64,000 bases of DNA from Pseudodonghicola flavimaris (lineage in GTDB: Bacteria > Pseudomonadota > Alphaproteobacteria > Rhodobacterales > Rhodobacteraceae): NCBI RefSeq assembly GCF_030164425.1, contig NZ_JASNJD010000019.1, positions 34,214 to 98,213 on the forward strand, given 5' to 3'. Position 1 is the first letter of the stretch. Each line of letters begins with the position of its first letter. Below are positions 47,461-57,435 of this stretch, one piece after another. The notes beneath the pieces were generated by a model. It ran no database searches and was not told where the DNA came from. It saw nothing but the letters and a program-made list of their open reading frames with translations. A program made the translations under genes and the position numbers.

Positions 47461-48792
47461 TCAGCGCAGGGCTGCTTCTGCCGCGGCCCCCAGCCGCAGC
47501 AGCGCGGCCTCGGTCTCCGGCGGCGCCAGCAGTTGCAGCCCGCAGGACGGCGTGCCGGTGGGCAGGCTTAGCGCGCAGAGCCCCATCAGGTTGCCGATCC
47601 GGGTGTTGCGCAGCGTCAGCAGGTTCTCGGTCACGTAATACTCCGAATCCTGTGCCAGCCGGTCCAGATCGGGCGGCAGGATCGGCGCCGTGGGGCAGAT
47701 CACCGCGTCGAAGCTGGCGGTGGCGCGATCCCAAGCCATCCGCGCCGACTCGAGCCGGGCCCAGGCGGCGACGTAATCGGGGGCGGAGAAGTCCTTGCCG
47801 GCGCGGAACCGGTCGCGGATTTCGCCGAACATCACATCGGGGTTGGCCTCGATCACATCGCGCCAGAGCCCATAGGCCTCTCCGGTATAGAGCACCGGGG
47901 CAAGCGTGAAGGCCTCGACCAGTTCCGGCACCTCGATCTCGACCACCTCGGCGCCGGCGGCGCTGAGCTTGGTGATCGCCTCGGCAAAGGCGCGCTCCGG
48001 TGCCTCGCGCAGATCGTCGAGGGCAACGGTCTTGAGGATCGCTAGCCGCTTGCCCTCCAGCGTGGCGCCGCGCAGATCGGGCGCCTTCGCGCTGCCGTCG
48101 AGCAGGGCGAAGAGCTGGGCGGCATCCTCCACCGTCCGGGTCAGCGGTCCGACGGTGTCGAATTTCAGGCACAGCGGCACCACGCCCTCCAGGCTCAGCC
48201 GGCCGGAGGTGGTCTTCAGCCCCACCAGATCGTTCCAGGCCGAGGGGATGCGCACCGAGCCGCCGGTGTCGGAACCGATCGCCGCCGCCGCCAGGCCGAA
48301 GGCGACCGAGGCCGCCGCGCCGGAGGAGGACCCACCCGGCGCGCCATTGGGGAAATTCACGTTGGGCGAGGTCGCGGTGATCGGATTGAGGCCGAGGCCG
48401 GAAAACGCCAGCTCGCTCATATGCGTCTTGCCGAGACAGACCAGCCCCAGCGCGGTGGCGTTCTGCAGCACCACGGCGTCATGCTCGGGCACCCGCCCTT
48501 CCAGCAGGGCAGAGCCGGATTCCGTCGCGGTGCCGGCGGTGTCGAAGAGATCCTTCCAGCTGACCGGCACCCCGTCGAGCGGTGACAGCCGAAACCCGGC
48601 CTGGGCGCGCGCCTTGGCCGCGGCGGCCTCGGCCCGCGCCCGTTCGGGCGTCAGCCGGGCATAGATGCGGTCGGACAGCGGATGCGCGGCGATCGCCTCC
48701 AGAAAGGTTTCGGTCAGCGCGACCGGGTCGATCGTTCCGCTTTCGATGCCGCGGCCCAGATCGCTCGCGCTCATGCTCAGCCAGTGCTGCAT
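47461..48792 (-). CDS. Amidase signature family protein
   Basis: A 443-residue amidase with the Ser-cisSer-Lys triad: Lys80 in PVSWKDLFD, cis-Ser155 in PGGSSSGAA and nucleophile Ser179 in DTGGSVRIP. The family hydrolyses carboxylic amides and includes GatA and indoleacetamide hydrolase; no GatB/C partners are here, so a catabolic amidase is more likely. It precedes the aminotransferase and ftsK genes on the same strand. Confidence 0.93.
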   Translation of the reverse strand: MQHWLSMSASDLGRGIESGTIDPVALTETFLEAIAAHPLSDRIYARLTPERARAEAAAAKARAQAGFRLSPLDGVPVSWKDLFDTAGTATESGSALLEGRVPEHDAVVLQNATALGLVCLGKTHMSELAFSGLGLNPITATSPNVNFPNGAPGGSSSGAAASVAFGLAAAAIGSDTGGSVRIPSAWNDLVGLKTTSGRLSLEGVVPLCLKFDTVGPLTRTVEDAAQLFALLDGSAKAPDLRGATLEGKRLAILKTVALDDLREAPERAFAEAITKLSAAGAEVVEIEVPELVEAFTLAPVLYTGEAYGLWRDVIEANPDVMFGEIRDRFRAGKDFSAPDYVAAWARLESARMAWDRATASFDAVICPTAPILPPDLDRLAQDSEYYVTENLLTLRNTRIGNLMGLCALSLPTGTPSCGLQLLAPPETEAALLRLGAAAEAALR

Positions 48793-48908
48793 TGTGATCT
48801 CCCTTGAGGACGACGGGGCGCAGCGGCGCCCCGGTTTTCGGTGTTTTCCGGACGGTAGCGACAGCGCCGCGCATGGACAATCCCGAAGCCTCGGTCATAT
48901 TGCAGGGC

Positions 48909-50132
48909 ATGAGCGCAGATTCCGATATCCTGATCGTGGGCGGCGGCCTGAACGGCCCGGCCCTGGCACTGGCTCTGGCCCGGGCGGGCCAGCGCGTGAC
49001 CGTCATTGACGCCCTGCCGGAGACGGCCCGCAAGGATGCGGGGTTCGATGGCCGGGCCTATGCGCTGGCGCTGGCCTCGCAGCGGCTGCTGGCCGGCATC
49101 GGCATCTGGGATCAGATCGCCGATCAAGCACAGCCGATGCTGGACATCAAGGTGACCGACGGGCATGCGGGCCTCGGCCCCTCGCCCTTCTTCATGCATT
49201 TCGACCATGCCGAGATCGAGGAAGGCCCGATGGGGTATATGGTCGAGGATCGTCACCTGCGTCGCGCCTTTCTCGACGCGATGGATGCGGCGCCGCTGAT
49301 CACCCAGGTCGATGGCCGGGTGGTGGCGCAATCGGTTGCCCCGGGCGCGGTCACCGTGACACTGGAGGACGGGCGCAGCCTGTCGGGCCGGTTGCTGGTC
49401 GGCTGCGACGGGCGGGCCAGCGGCACCGCGCGGCGCGCCGGCATTTCCCGCACCGGCTGGGACTACGGCCAGACCGCGCTGGTCTGTGCCATCGAGCACG
49501 AGAAACCGCATCACGGTGTGGCGCATCAGTTCTTCATGCCGCCGGGGCCGCTGGCGATCTTGCCGCTGACCGGCAACCGTTCCTCCATCGTGTGGAGCGA
49601 GAAGACCGCGACCGCGGCGGCGATCAACGCGCTGCCGGAGGCAGAGTACCTGGCCGCGCTGAGGCCGCGGTTCGGCGATTTCCTGGGCGAGATCCGGCTG
49701 GCCGGGCCGCGCTGGACCTATCCGCTGGGGCTGACCATCGCCAACAGTTTCATCGCCGACCGGGTGGCGCTGGTGGGCGATGCCGCCCATGGCATGCATC
49801 CGATTGCCGGGCAGGGGCTGAATGCCGGGCTGCGCGATGTCGGCGCCCTGGCCGAGGTGGTGGTGGACGCTGCCCGCCGTGGTGAGGATATCGGCGCTTT
49901 GGCCGTGCTGGAGCGGTATCAGCAATGGCGCCGCTTCGACACCGCCGCGCTGGCGCTGGCCACCGACACCTTCAACCGGCTGTTTTCCAACGACAACCCG
50001 CTGCTGCGGTTGGGCCGCGATCTGGGCATGGGGCTGATCAACTCGGTGCCGGCGCTGCGCCGCGGCTTCGTGCGGGAGGCCGCCGGCCTGACCGGCGATC
50101 TGCCCCGGTTGCTGCGCGGCGAAGCGCTCTGA
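48909..50132 (+). CDS. FAD-dependent UbiH/UbiF-type hydroxylase
   Basis: A 407-residue flavoprotein monooxygenase with FAD motifs ILIVGGGLNGPALALALARAG at the N-terminus and VALVGDAAHGMHPIAGQGLN in the C-terminal half, the latter typical of the ubiquinone biosynthesis hydroxylases. It probably adds a hydroxyl group to the ubiquinone ring; which position cannot be told. ATG at 48909 begins the family N-terminus. It diverges from the amidase gene. Confidence 0.93.
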   Translation: MSADSDILIVGGGLNGPALALALARAGQRVTVIDALPETARKDAGFDGRAYALALASQRLLAGIGIWDQIADQAQPMLDIKVTDGHAGLGPSPFFMHFDHAEIEEGPMGYMVEDRHLRRAFLDAMDAAPLITQVDGRVVAQSVAPGAVTVTLEDGRSLSGRLLVGCDGRASGTARRAGISRTGWDYGQTALVCAIEHEKPHHGVAHQFFMPPGPLAILPLTGNRSSIVWSEKTATAAAINALPEAEYLAALRPRFGDFLGEIRLAGPRWTYPLGLTIANSFIADRVALVGDAAHGMHPIAGQGLNAGLRDVGALAEVVVDAARRGEDIGALAVLERYQQWRRFDTAALALATDTFNRLFSNDNPLLRLGRDLGMGLINSVPALRRGFVREAAGLTGDLPRLLRGEAL

Positions 50133-50161
50133 CCGCCGCGGGCTGAGGGCGCGCGGACGGC

Positions 50162-50377
50162 TCAGTCCAGCTTGCGTGCCTCGTCGATCAGCAGGATCGG
50201 GATGCCGTTGCGGATCGGAAAGGCGATGCCTGCGGCTTTCGACACCAGTTCCTGACGCTCGGCATCGTAGTCCAGCGTGGTATGGGTCTGCGGGCAGATC
50301 AGCGCCTCCAGCATCCGGCGATCGAAGGCCGGCTGCGGGATGCCCGAGTCCGGGGTGGTTGCGCTCATGTCGTTCAT
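50162..50377 (-). CDS. Trm112 family protein (UPF0434-type)
   Basis: A 71-residue protein with the Trm112/YcaR core [41 protein letters not shown]. Family members activate methyltransferases. It overlaps the upstream LON-domain gene by 4 bases, so the two are co-translated. Start at 50377; an internal ATG at 50368 is an alternative. Confidence 0.92.
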   Translation of the reverse strand: MNDMSATTPDSGIPQPAFDRRMLEALICPQTHTTLDYDAERQELVSKAAGIAFPIRNGIPILLIDEARKLD

Positions 50378-51015
50378 TGCAATGTCTCCTCGCTCGATCC
50401 GCCGCGCATCGAGAATTCGATCAGCGTGATCAGCGTTTCGCGCCGGGTGCGCAGCGATGGCGCCTCAAGCAGCGCCTGTTTGTCCTCGGGGGTGAAATCC
50501 AGCAGCATCGACAGGGAATTCACCAGCAGCTCGTCCTCGGCCTCTTTCAGCGTGTCCCAGTCGGTCTGCAGCTGGCGGGCGCTGAAGAACCGTTCCAGCA
50601 GCGCCATGAAACCGTCGCGGTCGAAGCAGGGGTCTTGCTCCGCCGCGCCCAGATCGCGGTCGAACCCCTCCCACGACACGGCACAGCGGCGATAGGGGCA
50701 GAAACCGTCGACCTCGCGCTGAATGCGATAGCGGCTGATCCCGGTCAGGGTGATCAGATAGCGCCCGTCCTCGGTTTCCGAAAACTGGGTGACCCGGCCG
50801 GCGCAGCCGATGGCATGCAGGCTGTCGGCCTGCCCGGGCATCGGGCTGGGCTGAATCATCCCGATCAGTCGCTGCGGTGTCCTCAGCGCATCCTCCAGCA
50901 TCTGCAGATAGCGCGGTTCGAAAATATGCAGCGGCAACCGTGACCGGGGCAGCAAGAGCGCCCCGGGCAGGGGAAAGACAGGGATGATATCCGGCAGATC
51001 GGCGGCTTGCATCAT
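50374..51015 (-). CDS. LON peptidase substrate-binding-domain protein
   Basis: A 213-residue protein carrying only the N-terminal domain of Lon ([53 protein letters not shown]), with no ATPase or protease part. Such proteins are widespread and poorly understood. It lies between the thioredoxin-like gene and Trm112 in one minus-strand operon. Confidence 0.93.
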   Translation of the reverse strand: MMQAADLPDIIPVFPLPGALLLPRSRLPLHIFEPRYLQMLEDALRTPQRLIGMIQPSPMPGQADSLHAIGCAGRVTQFSETEDGRYLITLTGISRYRIQREVDGFCPYRRCAVSWEGFDRDLGAAEQDPCFDRDGFMALLERFFSARQLQTDWDTLKEAEDELLVNSLSMLLDFTPEDKQALLEAPSLRTRRETLITLIEFSMRGGSSEETLQ

Positions 51016-51042
51016 GGGGATGACTCTAGCCCCGCGATCGCG

Positions 51043-51963
51043 TTAGGCAAATATCATCGAGCTGAGCTTGCGCCGACCGTGCAGCACGATCGGATCGTTC
51101 GGCTTGAGCGCGTCGAAAATGGTGAAAAGCTGGGCCTTGGCGGCACCGTCGTTCCACTCCCGATCACGGCGGAACAGTTCCAGCAGCTGATCGACCGCCT
51201 CTTCGACCTTGCCGGAGGCATGCAGCGCCTGCGCCAGATCGAACCGTGCCTGAAGGTTGTCGGGATCGGCGGCGACGGCGGCTTCCAGCTCGGCCACCGG
51301 GCCGGCATCGGCGGCCTGGCGCGCCAGTTCCAGTTGCGCATGTGCGGCTTCCAGCTCGGGGCTGTGCGAAATCTCCGCTGGCGCGCCGTTCAGCACCGCC
51401 TCGGCCTGATCCAGATCGCCGGCGGCGATATGGGCGCGCACCAGCCCGCCATAGGCGGCGGCATGCAGCGGGTCCTCGCCGAGGATGGCTGCAAAGGTCT
51501 GGGCGGCATCCACCGCGGCACCTTCGGCCAACATCTCTTCGGCGGCGGCCACCGCCTCATCAAGCTGCCCGCCTGGCGCTTCGCCCCCGGCGGCGGCGAT
51601 CACCCGGTCGACGAAGGCCTGCACCTCGGACCCGGGCAGCGCGCCCTGGAAGCCGTCGATCGGCTGGCCCTGGTAGAAGGCATAGACGGTCGGGATCGAC
51701 TGAATCTGCAGCTGGGCGGCAATCATCTGCGACTGGTCGACATTGACCTTGACCATCCGCACCGCGCCCTTGGCGGCCTTCACCGCGCTTTCCAGCAGCG
51801 GCCCGAGGGTCTTGCAGGGGCCGCACCAGGGGGCCCAGAAATCGACGATCACCGGCACGTCCTTGGACGTGTCGATCACATCGGCCATGAAGGTCGCCTC
51901 GGTGATATCCTTGACCAGATCGGCCTCTGCGGCGCCGTCCTGGGCCTGTCCGAATTCCAGCAT
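51043..51963 (-). CDS. Thioredoxin-domain/TPR co-chaperone (YbbN/CnoX-like)
   Basis: A 306-residue protein. Residues 20-130 form a thioredoxin fold with WCGPC (Cys47, Cys50), unlike E. coli CnoX which lacks both functional cysteines but like Caulobacter-type homologues. Residues about 135-300 are TPR-like helical repeats (EDPLHAAAYGGLVRAHIAAGDLDQA, NLQARFDLAQALHASGKVEEA). It likely holds stressed proteins for GroEL or DnaK and may exchange thiols. First gene of the operon. Confidence 0.92.
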   Translation of the reverse strand: MLEFGQAQDGAAEADLVKDITEATFMADVIDTSKDVPVIVDFWAPWCGPCKTLGPLLESAVKAAKGAVRMVKVNVDQSQMIAAQLQIQSIPTVYAFYQGQPIDGFQGALPGSEVQAFVDRVIAAAGGEAPGGQLDEAVAAAEEMLAEGAAVDAAQTFAAILGEDPLHAAAYGGLVRAHIAAGDLDQAEAVLNGAPAEISHSPELEAAHAQLELARQAADAGPVAELEAAVAADPDNLQARFDLAQALHASGKVEEAVDQLLELFRRDREWNDGAAKAQLFTIFDALKPNDPIVLHGRRKLSSMIFA

Positions 51964-52147
51964 GGGTCAGACTCCTCATATTTTGCTCGCCCCTATATGA
52001 TGGGGCGTCGCGAAAAAACCAAGGGAAGATCGGGAAGGGACGGGGAGAATCGCGGCGGACGCGGCGGGGTGTCACGCGTCGGAGCGGCAGTCAGCCGCTT
52101 GCGTTGTGCCCGCATCGTGCGTGAGCCATTCCCAAGTTGTTCCCACG

Positions 52148-52960
52148 TCAGGCGCGGGCCTCCACCACATGAGACACATGCGGGAAGGTCATCGCGGTGC
52201 CGTCATAACAGGGGCCGAGCGCTGCCAGAAACGCCTCTATCGCCTGTTCGATGCGGGTTTCGCTCAATCCGGAGAGCTTGTCACCGGTGTGCATGCCGCC
52301 CATGGCGCCGGCGGCGAAGGCGCGTGCGTTTGGGTGGGACAGGGTCAGGCTGACGCTGTCGATGCGGATATCGCGAAACCCCGCCGCGGCGAACAGCCGC
52401 TGCAGCACATCCGCCTGCGGCAGGCCGCAGATGGCGCGGACGGCGGCGCCGGCCTCGGGTCCGACGCAGGTTTCCAGCGCGCTGGCCTGCGCGGCCAGCA
52501 TCGGGTTGACCGCCAGATCGCGCTGGACGCAGAAAATCGCCCGGCCTGTCGGTTTCAGCACCCGGTGCAGATCGCTGAGCGCCGCCGCCCGGTCGGGAAA
52601 GAACTGCAACGCCTGCTGGCACAGTGCCAGATCGAAACTGTCGTCCGCAAAGGGCAGCCTGGCGGCGTCGGCCTCGATCCATTCGACCGGCGGCTCTGCC
52701 GCCGGGCTGAGCCTGCCGGCCACGGCCAGCATGTCGGCGCTGTGATCGACGGCGGCAAGCCGTCCGGGGCGGACGGCCTGGGCCAGAAGCCTGCGGGTCA
52801 CCACACCGGTGCCACAGGCCAGATCGAGGATGTGCTCGCCCGGTTGCGGATCGGCACGGCGCACCATCTCCTCCGCCCAGGGTTCGAAAATCACCGGCAC
52901 CAGAACCGATTGATAGCGGTCGGCGAAGGTCGCGGCAGCAGAGGCGTCCGTGTCGTGCAT
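52148..52960 (-). CDS. Class I SAM-dependent methyltransferase
   Basis: A 270-residue methyltransferase. Motif I is ILDLACGTGVVTRRL at about residues 43-57, with VDHSADML and ADAARLPFADDSFDLALCQQALQFF following, resembling UbiE/arsenite or small-molecule methyltransferases. GGAGGAAGGG precedes the ATG at 52960. It stands alone between the thioredoxin-like gene and xthA. Substrate unknown. Confidence 0.9.
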   Translation of the reverse strand: MHDTDASAAATFADRYQSVLVPVIFEPWAEEMVRRADPQPGEHILDLACGTGVVTRRLLAQAVRPGRLAAVDHSADMLAVAGRLSPAAEPPVEWIEADAARLPFADDSFDLALCQQALQFFPDRAAALSDLHRVLKPTGRAIFCVQRDLAVNPMLAAQASALETCVGPEAGAAVRAICGLPQADVLQRLFAAAGFRDIRIDSVSLTLSHPNARAFAAGAMGGMHTGDKLSGLSETRIEQAIEAFLAALGPCYDGTAMTFPHVSHVVEARA

Positions 52961-53081
52961 GGTCCCTTCCTCCTTCGGAGCGGGCGACAGGGAAGGCGCG
53001 CCAGTGGTCACGCCACCGGCGGCTGCTGCGAGCATAGCAGATTTTGCCCGATCCCCCAAGCGGGGGATCAGAGGCGGGGGA

Positions 53082-53870
53082 TCAGAGATCGAAGCTGGCG
53101 AAGACCGGTGCGTGATCGCTGGGTTTCTCCCAGCCGCGGGCGTCGCGCAGGATGCGGCTGCCATGAGCGGCGGGCGCGATATCGGGGGTGGCCCAGACGT
53201 GATCCAGCCGGCGGCCCTTGTCAGCGGCGTCCCAGTCCTTGGCGCGGTAGGACCACCAGGAGTAGAGCTTGCCCTCGGGGATGTCGGCGCGGGTCACGTC
53301 CACCCATTGGCCGGCGCCCATCACATCGGCCAGCGCCTCGACCTCCACGGGGGTATGGCTGACGATCTTCAGAAGCTTCTTGTGATCCCAGACGTCATCC
53401 TCACGCGGGGCGATGTTCAGATCGCCCACCAGGATCGACTTGCCGAACTGTTCCTTGTGAAACCAGTCCCGCATCTCGGAGAGGTAATCGAGCTTCTGGC
53501 CGAATTTCTCGTTCACCGTCCGGTCCGGTACATCGCCACCGGCGGGCACATAGAAATTGTGGATGGTGACGCCGTTTTCCAGCCGGCCGGCGACATGGCG
53601 GGCGTGGCCCAGATCGGCGAAGTCCATATCGCCCATGTCCTCGATCGGCAGCCGCGACAGGATCGCCACGCCGTTATAGCCCTTCTGGCCACGGGCGATC
53701 ATGTGCTCGTATCCCAGCGCGCGGAAGCCCTCGACCGGGATCTTCTCGACCGGGCTCTTGCACTCCTGCAGGCAGAGCACATCGGGAGCCTGTTCCTCCA
53801 GCAGCTTCAGCACGATGGGTTCGCGCAGGCGGACGGAGTTGATGTTCCAGGTGGCGAGGGTGAACGACAT
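53082..53870 (-). CDS. xthA: Exodeoxyribonuclease III
   Basis: A 262-residue AP endonuclease/exonuclease of the ExoIII family. Catalytic motifs appear in order: TWNINSVRLR, CLQECK (metal Glu), VAILSRLPIEDM, ILVGDLNIAPREDD (Asp/Asn), and the C-terminal SDHAPV (Asp-His). It repairs abasic sites. Confidence 0.96.
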   Translation of the reverse strand: MSFTLATWNINSVRLREPIVLKLLEEQAPDVLCLQECKSPVEKIPVEGFRALGYEHMIARGQKGYNGVAILSRLPIEDMGDMDFADLGHARHVAGRLENGVTIHNFYVPAGGDVPDRTVNEKFGQKLDYLSEMRDWFHKEQFGKSILVGDLNIAPREDDVWDHKKLLKIVSHTPVEVEALADVMGAGQWVDVTRADIPEGKLYSWWSYRAKDWDAADKGRRLDHVWATPDIAPAAHGSRILRDARGWEKPSDHAPVFASFDL

Positions 53871-53935
53871 GGGGGATCTCCTGGGCCGGGTCGCGTCAGA
53901 TTAGGGGCAGGCGGGGCGGGGTCAACCTCTCGGCA

Positions 53936-55003
53936 TCAGTCCAGCGTCTGGCCCCAGTCCTTGTCCTGCATCTCGCGCAGGCGGCTGGCGGTGCGTTCGA
54001 ATTCGAAAACGCCCTCGCCCTCGACATACAGGGTTTCCGGTTCCGCCGCAGCGGAGCAGATCAGCCGCACCTTGGCCTCATAGAGCGCGTCGATCAGGGT
54101 GACGAAGCGTTTCGCCTCGTTGAAGTTCGACCGCGACAGCCGCGGGATATCCTCGATGATCAGCAGCTTTACCGCATGGGCGATGGCGAGGTAATCGCCG
54201 GGCCCGAGGTAATGCGCGCAGAGATCGTAAAAGCTCGCCCGGGCGATGCCGTTGCGGTACTGCGGCAGCCGGACCTCGCGGCCCTTGACCTCCAGCAGCA
54301 GCTCAGCGCCGGGACCTGCGGCCAGATCGTCCCAGATCCCATCGATGGCGGTGCGGGCCTCTGCCCCGGCGGGTGTGAAATAGACCCGGGCGCCGGCCAG
54401 CCGGTTCTGGCGGTAATCCTTGGGGCTGACCAGTTCGTGCACCACCATCCGCTCCTTGATGAGCGCGATGAAGGGCAGGAACAGCTGCCGGTTCAGCCCG
54501 TTCTTGTAGAGATCGTCCGGTATCCGGTTCGAAGTGGTCACGATCACCACGCCGGCGTCGAACAGCATTTCGAACAACCGCCCGACCACCATGGCATCGG
54601 TGATATCGGTGATCTGCATCTCGTCGAAGGCCAGCACCTTGACGCTGTCGATCACCGCCTTGGCGGCCGGCGCCAGCGCATCGGCGATCTCCTGTTTGCG
54701 GGCCTCGTGCATGGCGGCCTGGATTTCCTGCATGAAGGCATGGAAATGCACCCGTCGGACCGGGATATCGCCCAGCGAATCCACGAAGAGATCCATCAAC
54801 ATCGACTTGCCGCGCCCGACCCCGCCCCAGAGATAGAGCCCCTTTGGCGGCGGCGGCGGCTTGCGGAACAGGCCCCGCTTGACCGGGGCGGCGAGGGCGC
54901 TGCGGATCCGTTCGAATTCGGGCAGGACGGCCTCCTGGGCGCTGTCGTGATGCAGCGAGCCATCGGCGATCCGGGACTGATAGAGGGCGTGGATATCGGA
55001 CAT
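53936..55003 (-). CDS. zapE: Cell division protein ZapE (AFG1-type ATPase)
   Basis: A 355-residue P-loop ATPase. Walker A GGVGRGKS is at residues 60-67 in LYLWGGVGRGKSMLMD, Walker B LAFDEMQITDITDAM follows, and VTTSNRIPDDLYKNGLNR is the AFG1 signature. ZapE modulates the Z-ring under stress. ATG at 55003 gives the family N-terminus MSDIHALY. Confidence 0.95.
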   Translation of the reverse strand: MSDIHALYQSRIADGSLHHDSAQEAVLPEFERIRSALAAPVKRGLFRKPPPPPKGLYLWGGVGRGKSMLMDLFVDSLGDIPVRRVHFHAFMQEIQAAMHEARKQEIADALAPAAKAVIDSVKVLAFDEMQITDITDAMVVGRLFEMLFDAGVVIVTTSNRIPDDLYKNGLNRQLFLPFIALIKERMVVHELVSPKDYRQNRLAGARVYFTPAGAEARTAIDGIWDDLAAGPGAELLLEVKGREVRLPQYRNGIARASFYDLCAHYLGPGDYLAIAHAVKLLIIEDIPRLSRSNFNEAKRFVTLIDALYEAKVRLICSAAAEPETLYVEGEGVFEFERTASRLREMQDKDWGQTLD

Positions 55004-55181
55004 GGCGCAGCCATAGCGCGGCGCTGCGGCATTGAAAAGCACCCTGCGCCCCGTCGCCCGCCGTCAAACGACCGATCGGCCGGTCGATGATCACGTTCGG
55101 TGATGGGCTGCCCCACATTTCCGCGATTGAACCTGCCGGTCCCATCCCTAGTATGCAACTGGAACGGGAAGGGAGGATACG

Positions 55182-56429
55182 ATGACCGACACCCGCACGA
55201 CGCTGACGCCGGTTCTTGTCGCGGGCTGCATCATCATCACGGTGAGCTTTGCGATCCGTGCCTCGTTCGGGGTGTTCCAGATCCCGGTGGCGGCCGAATT
55301 CGGCTGGGCGCGGTCCGAATTCTCTCTGGCCATCGCGATCCAGAACCTGGCCTGGGGCATCGGCCAGCCGGTCTTCGGCGCGATCGCGGAGAAGATCGGC
55401 GACCGCAAGGCGATCTTCCTCGGCGCGCTGACCTATGCCGCCGGTCTGGTGCTGACCGCCGGGTCAACCACCCCGGCCGAACATCAGCTTTATGCTTGGC
55501 TGGTGGGTCTGGGCATCGCCGGCACCGGCTTCGGGGTCATCCTGGCGGTGGTCGGACGCGCCGCGCCGGACGACAAACGCTCGATGGCGCTGGCGATCAC
55601 GACCGCGGCGGGCAGCTTCGGCCAGATGATCGGCGCCCCGGTGGCCGAGGCGCTGATGAGCGTCCTGAGCTGGCAGAACACCTTTGTCGTCTTCGCCGTC
55701 GCCATCCTGGCCCTGGTGCTGAGCCTGCCACTGCTGCGCGCGCCGGAGGCTGCCGGCGGCGCGGCGGAGCCGGAGCAGAGCATGGGCCGGATCCTGCGGC
55801 AGGCGCTGCGCGACCCCTCCTTTACGCTGATTTTCCTCGGTTTCTTCAGCTGCGGCTATCAGCTGGGCTTTATCACCGCGCATTTCCCCGCCTTCGTGAC
55901 CGAGCTTTGCGGGCCGATCGCGCCGGGCGGGCTGCTGCATGGTATCGGCATCACCACCACCTCGGCGCTGGGAGCGGTGTCGATCTCTCTGATCGGGGCG
56001 GCCAATGTCGGCGGCACCCTGCTGGCCGGCTGGGCTGGCAAGTATTATTCCAAGAAATACCTGCTGTCGGGCATCTATCTGGGCCGCACGCTGGTGTCGG
56101 CCGCCTTCATCCTGTCGCCGATCACCCCAGGGTCGGTCCTGCTCTTCTCGGTGGCGATGGGGGCGATGTGGCTGGCGACCGTGCCACTGACCTCGGGGCT
56201 GATCGCCCAGATCTACGGGCTGCGCTATATGGGCACGCTCTATGGCATCGTCTTTTTCAGCCACCAGCTGGGCGGTTTCCTGGGGGTCTGGCTGGGCGGC
56301 CGGATGTACGACAACTTCGGCGATTACACTTTCGTCTGGTGGATCGGCGTCGGGGTCGGTGCCTTCAGCGCGCTGGTGCACCTGCCGGTGCGGGAACGCC
56401 CGCTGGCGTTGCGCGCCGCCGCCGTCTGA
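55182..56429 (+). CDS. MFS transporter
   Basis: A 415-residue transporter with twelve predicted hydrophobic segments. It resembles the monocarboxylate/oxalate-formate type MFS group (SFAIRASFGVFQIPVAAEFGWAR, GLGIAGTGFGVILAVVGRAAPDDKRS, and the inter-half segment GGLLHGIGITTTSALGAV). The substrate cannot be inferred. GGGAGG precedes the ATG at 55182. It is convergent with the ornithine cyclodeaminase gene. Confidence 0.9.
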   Translation: MTDTRTTLTPVLVAGCIIITVSFAIRASFGVFQIPVAAEFGWARSEFSLAIAIQNLAWGIGQPVFGAIAEKIGDRKAIFLGALTYAAGLVLTAGSTTPAEHQLYAWLVGLGIAGTGFGVILAVVGRAAPDDKRSMALAITTAAGSFGQMIGAPVAEALMSVLSWQNTFVVFAVAILALVLSLPLLRAPEAAGGAAEPEQSMGRILRQALRDPSFTLIFLGFFSCGYQLGFITAHFPAFVTELCGPIAPGGLLHGIGITTTSALGAVSISLIGAANVGGTLLAGWAGKYYSKKYLLSGIYLGRTLVSAAFILSPITPGSVLLFSVAMGAMWLATVPLTSGLIAQIYGLRYMGTLYGIVFFSHQLGGFLGVWLGGRMYDNFGDYTFVWWIGVGVGAFSALVHLPVRERPLALRAAAV

Positions 56430-56502
56430 CCCCCGCCTGAGAGAGGGGCGCCGGCCGGTCGGCAGGACCGGCGCCGGCGCCCTGTTTCCGTCGCCCGCCG
56501 TT

Positions 56503-57435
56503 TCAGCCAGCGGCCTGCGCCACTTCCCAGCGGTCGAGGATATAGCGGCTTGTCATCAGGTCGAGATGCGCACCGCCGCCGTTCTTGAACAGGGTGATCT
56601 CGTCCTCCTTGCCGGGTTCGAAGGAGTCGAGCTGATAGAAATCGGCAAGGATATCGGCCTCGGTGATCACGCCCTGATCCAGCGGCATCTGGATTTCGCC
56701 GATATGGCCGATGGTGGTGTCGCGGCTGTCGACATAGATTTTCGCCCGCCGCATCGCCTCGTCATCGGTCTCGCGCATGTCAGGGCGATAGGCCCCGATC
56801 AGGTTCAGGTGCTGGCCGGGATGCAGCCATTCACCGCGGATCACCGGCTCCGCGGACATGGTGGCGGTGACCACGATATCCGCCGCGCGCACCCCGGCCT
56901 CCAGATCGGCGGCCAGATCGACGGTGCCGATATCCTCGGCCAGCGCCTCGGCCTTGGACAGGGTCCGGTTCCAGACCGAGATCTTCGCCTTGGGAAAGGC
57001 TTCGGCAAAGGAATCGCACAGCGACCGGCCGACGGTGCCGGCGCCGCAGATCAGGATCCGCTCGCTGTCGGGCCGCGCCAGTCGCCGCGCCGCCAGCAGG
57101 CTGTCGCCGGCGGTCTTCCATTTGGTGACCAGGTGAAAATCCACCAGCGCCTCCAGCTGACCGTCGAGATCGGAGAACAGCGTCACCGATCCGTTGACCA
57201 TCGGGGTGCCGCGTTCGGGATTGCGCGGGAACACGGTCGCGGTCTTGACCAGGCTCCCCAGCCCGTCGATCCAGGCGGCGCGCGACAACAGCGTATCGGG
57301 ATCGCGGTACAGGAAGGTATCGCCGATCTCTGCCCTGGGCAGGCTGTGGCCATCGGCCAGCGCCTCGGTCAGTTCCAGCCAGTCGAGAAGCTTTTCGCCC
57401 TCGGCGAAGGGGATGATGGGGATCTGAGTGCTCAT
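56503..57435 (-). CDS. Ornithine cyclodeaminase/mu-crystallin family protein
   Basis: A 310-residue NAD-dependent enzyme. The Rossmann motif ILICGAGTVGRSLCDSFAEA lies in the middle, and GSLVKTATVFPRNPERGTP and HLNLIGAYRPDMRETDDEA are family phrases. Members deaminate ornithine to proline, or act on alanine, ketimines or other amino acids. It overlaps the upstream HAD gene by 4 bases, a coupled pair. Confidence 0.9.
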   Translation of the reverse strand: MSTQIPIIPFAEGEKLLDWLELTEALADGHSLPRAEIGDTFLYRDPDTLLSRAAWIDGLGSLVKTATVFPRNPERGTPMVNGSVTLFSDLDGQLEALVDFHLVTKWKTAGDSLLAARRLARPDSERILICGAGTVGRSLCDSFAEAFPKAKISVWNRTLSKAEALAEDIGTVDLAADLEAGVRAADIVVTATMSAEPVIRGEWLHPGQHLNLIGAYRPDMRETDDEAMRRAKIYVDSRDTTIGHIGEIQMPLDQGVITEADILADFYQLDSFEPGKEDEITLFKNGGGAHLDLMTSRYILDRWEVAQAAG